Source of the DNA: Caulobacter sp. 602-2 | GTDB lineage: Bacteria > Pseudomonadota > Alphaproteobacteria > Caulobacterales > Caulobacteraceae | Direction of reading: 5' to 3' | NCBI RefSeq assembly: GCF_011043625.1 | Contig: NZ_JAAKGT010000017.1 | Coordinates: forward strand, 1-64,000 | DNA: 64,000 nt | Part shown: positions 63,320 through 64,000 of the stretch, piece after piece | How the letters are laid out: every line of letters starts with the position of its first letter | How positions within the stretch are numbered: position 1 is the first letter of the stretch | Made by a program: the position numbers and the translations under genes | Notes under the pieces: generated by a model | Told to the model about the DNA's origin: nothing | The model's database searches: none | The model's input: only the letters and a program-made list of their open reading frames with translations

Positions 63320-64000
63320 GTGACCGATCTCTCCCGCCGCTCGGCGCTCGGCCTGTCGGCCGCCGCCCTGGCCGTCGCGCCCGCCGCCGCCCAGGCCGTC
63401 CAGGCTGTCGTCGATGCGCCCCACCCCGCCCTCGACAAGCCGCTCACCCGCATCGCCTTCGGCTCCTGCGCCAAGCAGGACAAGGACCAGCCGATCTGGG
63501 AGGCGATCTTCGCGACCAGGCCCGACCTCTTCATGTTCCTGGGCGACAACATCTACGCCGACACCCGCGATCCCAAGGTGATGGCCGCCAAGTACGCCAT
63601 GCTGGCCGCCAAGCCGCACTTCAAACGGCTGCGCGACGAAATCCCCGTCGTCGCCATCTGGGACGACCACGATTTCGGCGAGAACGACGCCGGCGGCGAC
63701 TATCCGATGAAGGCCGAGAGCCGCCGCCAGTTCTGCGACTTCTGGGGCGAGCCCGACAACTCGCCGCGCCGCACGCGCGACGGCGTCTACGCCGCCTACG
63801 TCTTCGGCCCCGAGGGGCGCCGGGTGCAGATCCTGCTGCCCGACCTGCGCTGGAACCGCACGCCGCTGGCGGAAAAGACCTTCAAGGGCGGCTACAAGGC
63901 CTGGGCCGTCGCCCGCGGCCTGCAGGGCAAGGAGACGCCCGGCCCCTACGACCGCATCCCCGACTACGACGCCACCATGATCGGCGAGCCGCAGTGGACC
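63320..64000 (+). CDS. PhoD-like alkaline phosphatase/phosphodiesterase, 5' part
   Basis: The open frame runs off the window after 227 codons. From GTG at 63320, behind AGGGGA, it begins with a twin-arginine signal (SRRSALGLSAAALAVAPAAA). The metallophosphatase motifs FGSCAKQDKDQPIW, MFLGDNIYADTRD and VVAIWDDHDFGENDAGGDY are those of the PhoD family, whose members use Fe and Ca to cleave phosphate mono- and diesters in the periplasm. Later metal ligands lie beyond the end. The nearby TonB receptor could supply substrate, but a terminator separates them. Confidence 0.85.
   Translation, partial: MTDLSRRSALGLSAAALAVAPAAAQAVQAVVDAPHPALDKPLTRIAFGSCAKQDKDQPIWEAIFATRPDLFMFLGDNIYADTRDPKVMAAKYAMLAAKPHFKRLRDEIPVVAIWDDHDFGENDAGGDYPMKAESRRQFCDFWGEPDNSPRRTRDGVYAAYVFGPEGRRVQILLPDLRWNRTPLAEKTFKGGYKAWAVARGLQGKETPGPYDRIPDYDATMIGEPQWT

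Overview
The window looks like chromosomal DNA of an alphaproteobacterium of the order Caulobacterales, most likely Caulobacter or a close relative. This rests on the very high G+C content, frequent TTG and GTG starts, many 4-base ATGA/TTGA gene overlaps, TonB-dependent receptors, a Coq4-like protein, a DUF4169 protein and a subclass B3 metallo-beta-lactamase of the type known from Caulobacter. The assignment is an inference from gene content; no rRNA or tRNA gene is visible. I see no transposase, integrase, phage gene or CRISPR array. Coding density is high and no gene-free stretch exceeds about 300 bases; the longer gaps hold terminators, promoters or palindromic repeats.

Layout. 1-5.2 kb: a repeat, a small exported protein, an aspartate aminotransferase, a DUF2171 protein, then a tight GST / DUF6807 / DUF4169 / membrane-protein run. 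5.0-9.7 kb: a 54-codon small gene, a GcvA-like LysR regulator, an exported VWA protein, a Coq4-like protein, a ribbon-helix-helix protein and two mini membrane proteins. 9.8-13 kb: uvrD, then a stand-alone protein with a bacteriocin-type double-glycine leader. 13-17.4 kb: a TonB receptor coupled to a PepSY membrane protein, a VOC protein and a sugar acetyltransferase. 17.6-25.4 kb: a transglutaminase/TPR protein, a divergent LysR/MFS pair, two oxidoreductases and a CusF-like lipoprotein. 25.6-33.5 kb: opgH, a DUF429-like protein, a MATE exporter, a deoxyribosyltransferase-like protein, a CAP-domain protein and ilvC. 33.7-41.8 kb: RcnB-like, DUF924, CsgG-like, thyA, a lipoprotein, folA and a run of oxidoreductase/lactonase genes. 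42-48.7 kb: an Old Yellow Enzyme, hisC, a small monooxygenase, a DjlA-like co-chaperone and a Tat-exported GH1 glycosidase. 48.8-56.8 kb: a seven-gene methionine-cycle operon on the minus strand. 56.9-64 kb: a VOC protein, a hydroxyacid dehydrogenase, ettA, a second TonB receptor and the start of a PhoD-like phosphatase.

The most noteworthy unit is the methionine operon. It encodes an ArsR-methyltransferase fusion regulator, MetF, a B3 metallo-beta-lactamase, the homocysteine half of MetH, a D-Ala-D-Ala-ligase-like ATP-grasp enzyme, a DUF4259 protein and the folate/B12 half of MetH. Most junctions are 4-base overlaps. A perfect 24-bp palindrome lies 2 bases before the first start codon. The regulator and palindrome probably sense a methionine-cycle metabolite, and the two cell-wall-related genes would be co-expressed with it.

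Other signals not explained by gene calls: a palindromic core CAAAC-N4-GTT in front of four unlinked redox/detoxification-type genes; the double-glycine-leader protein with no exporter nearby; several copies of one inverted-repeat family, one of them carrying a run of 16 G; and a TonB-box-like EVVVT segment at the N-terminus of a VWA protein.
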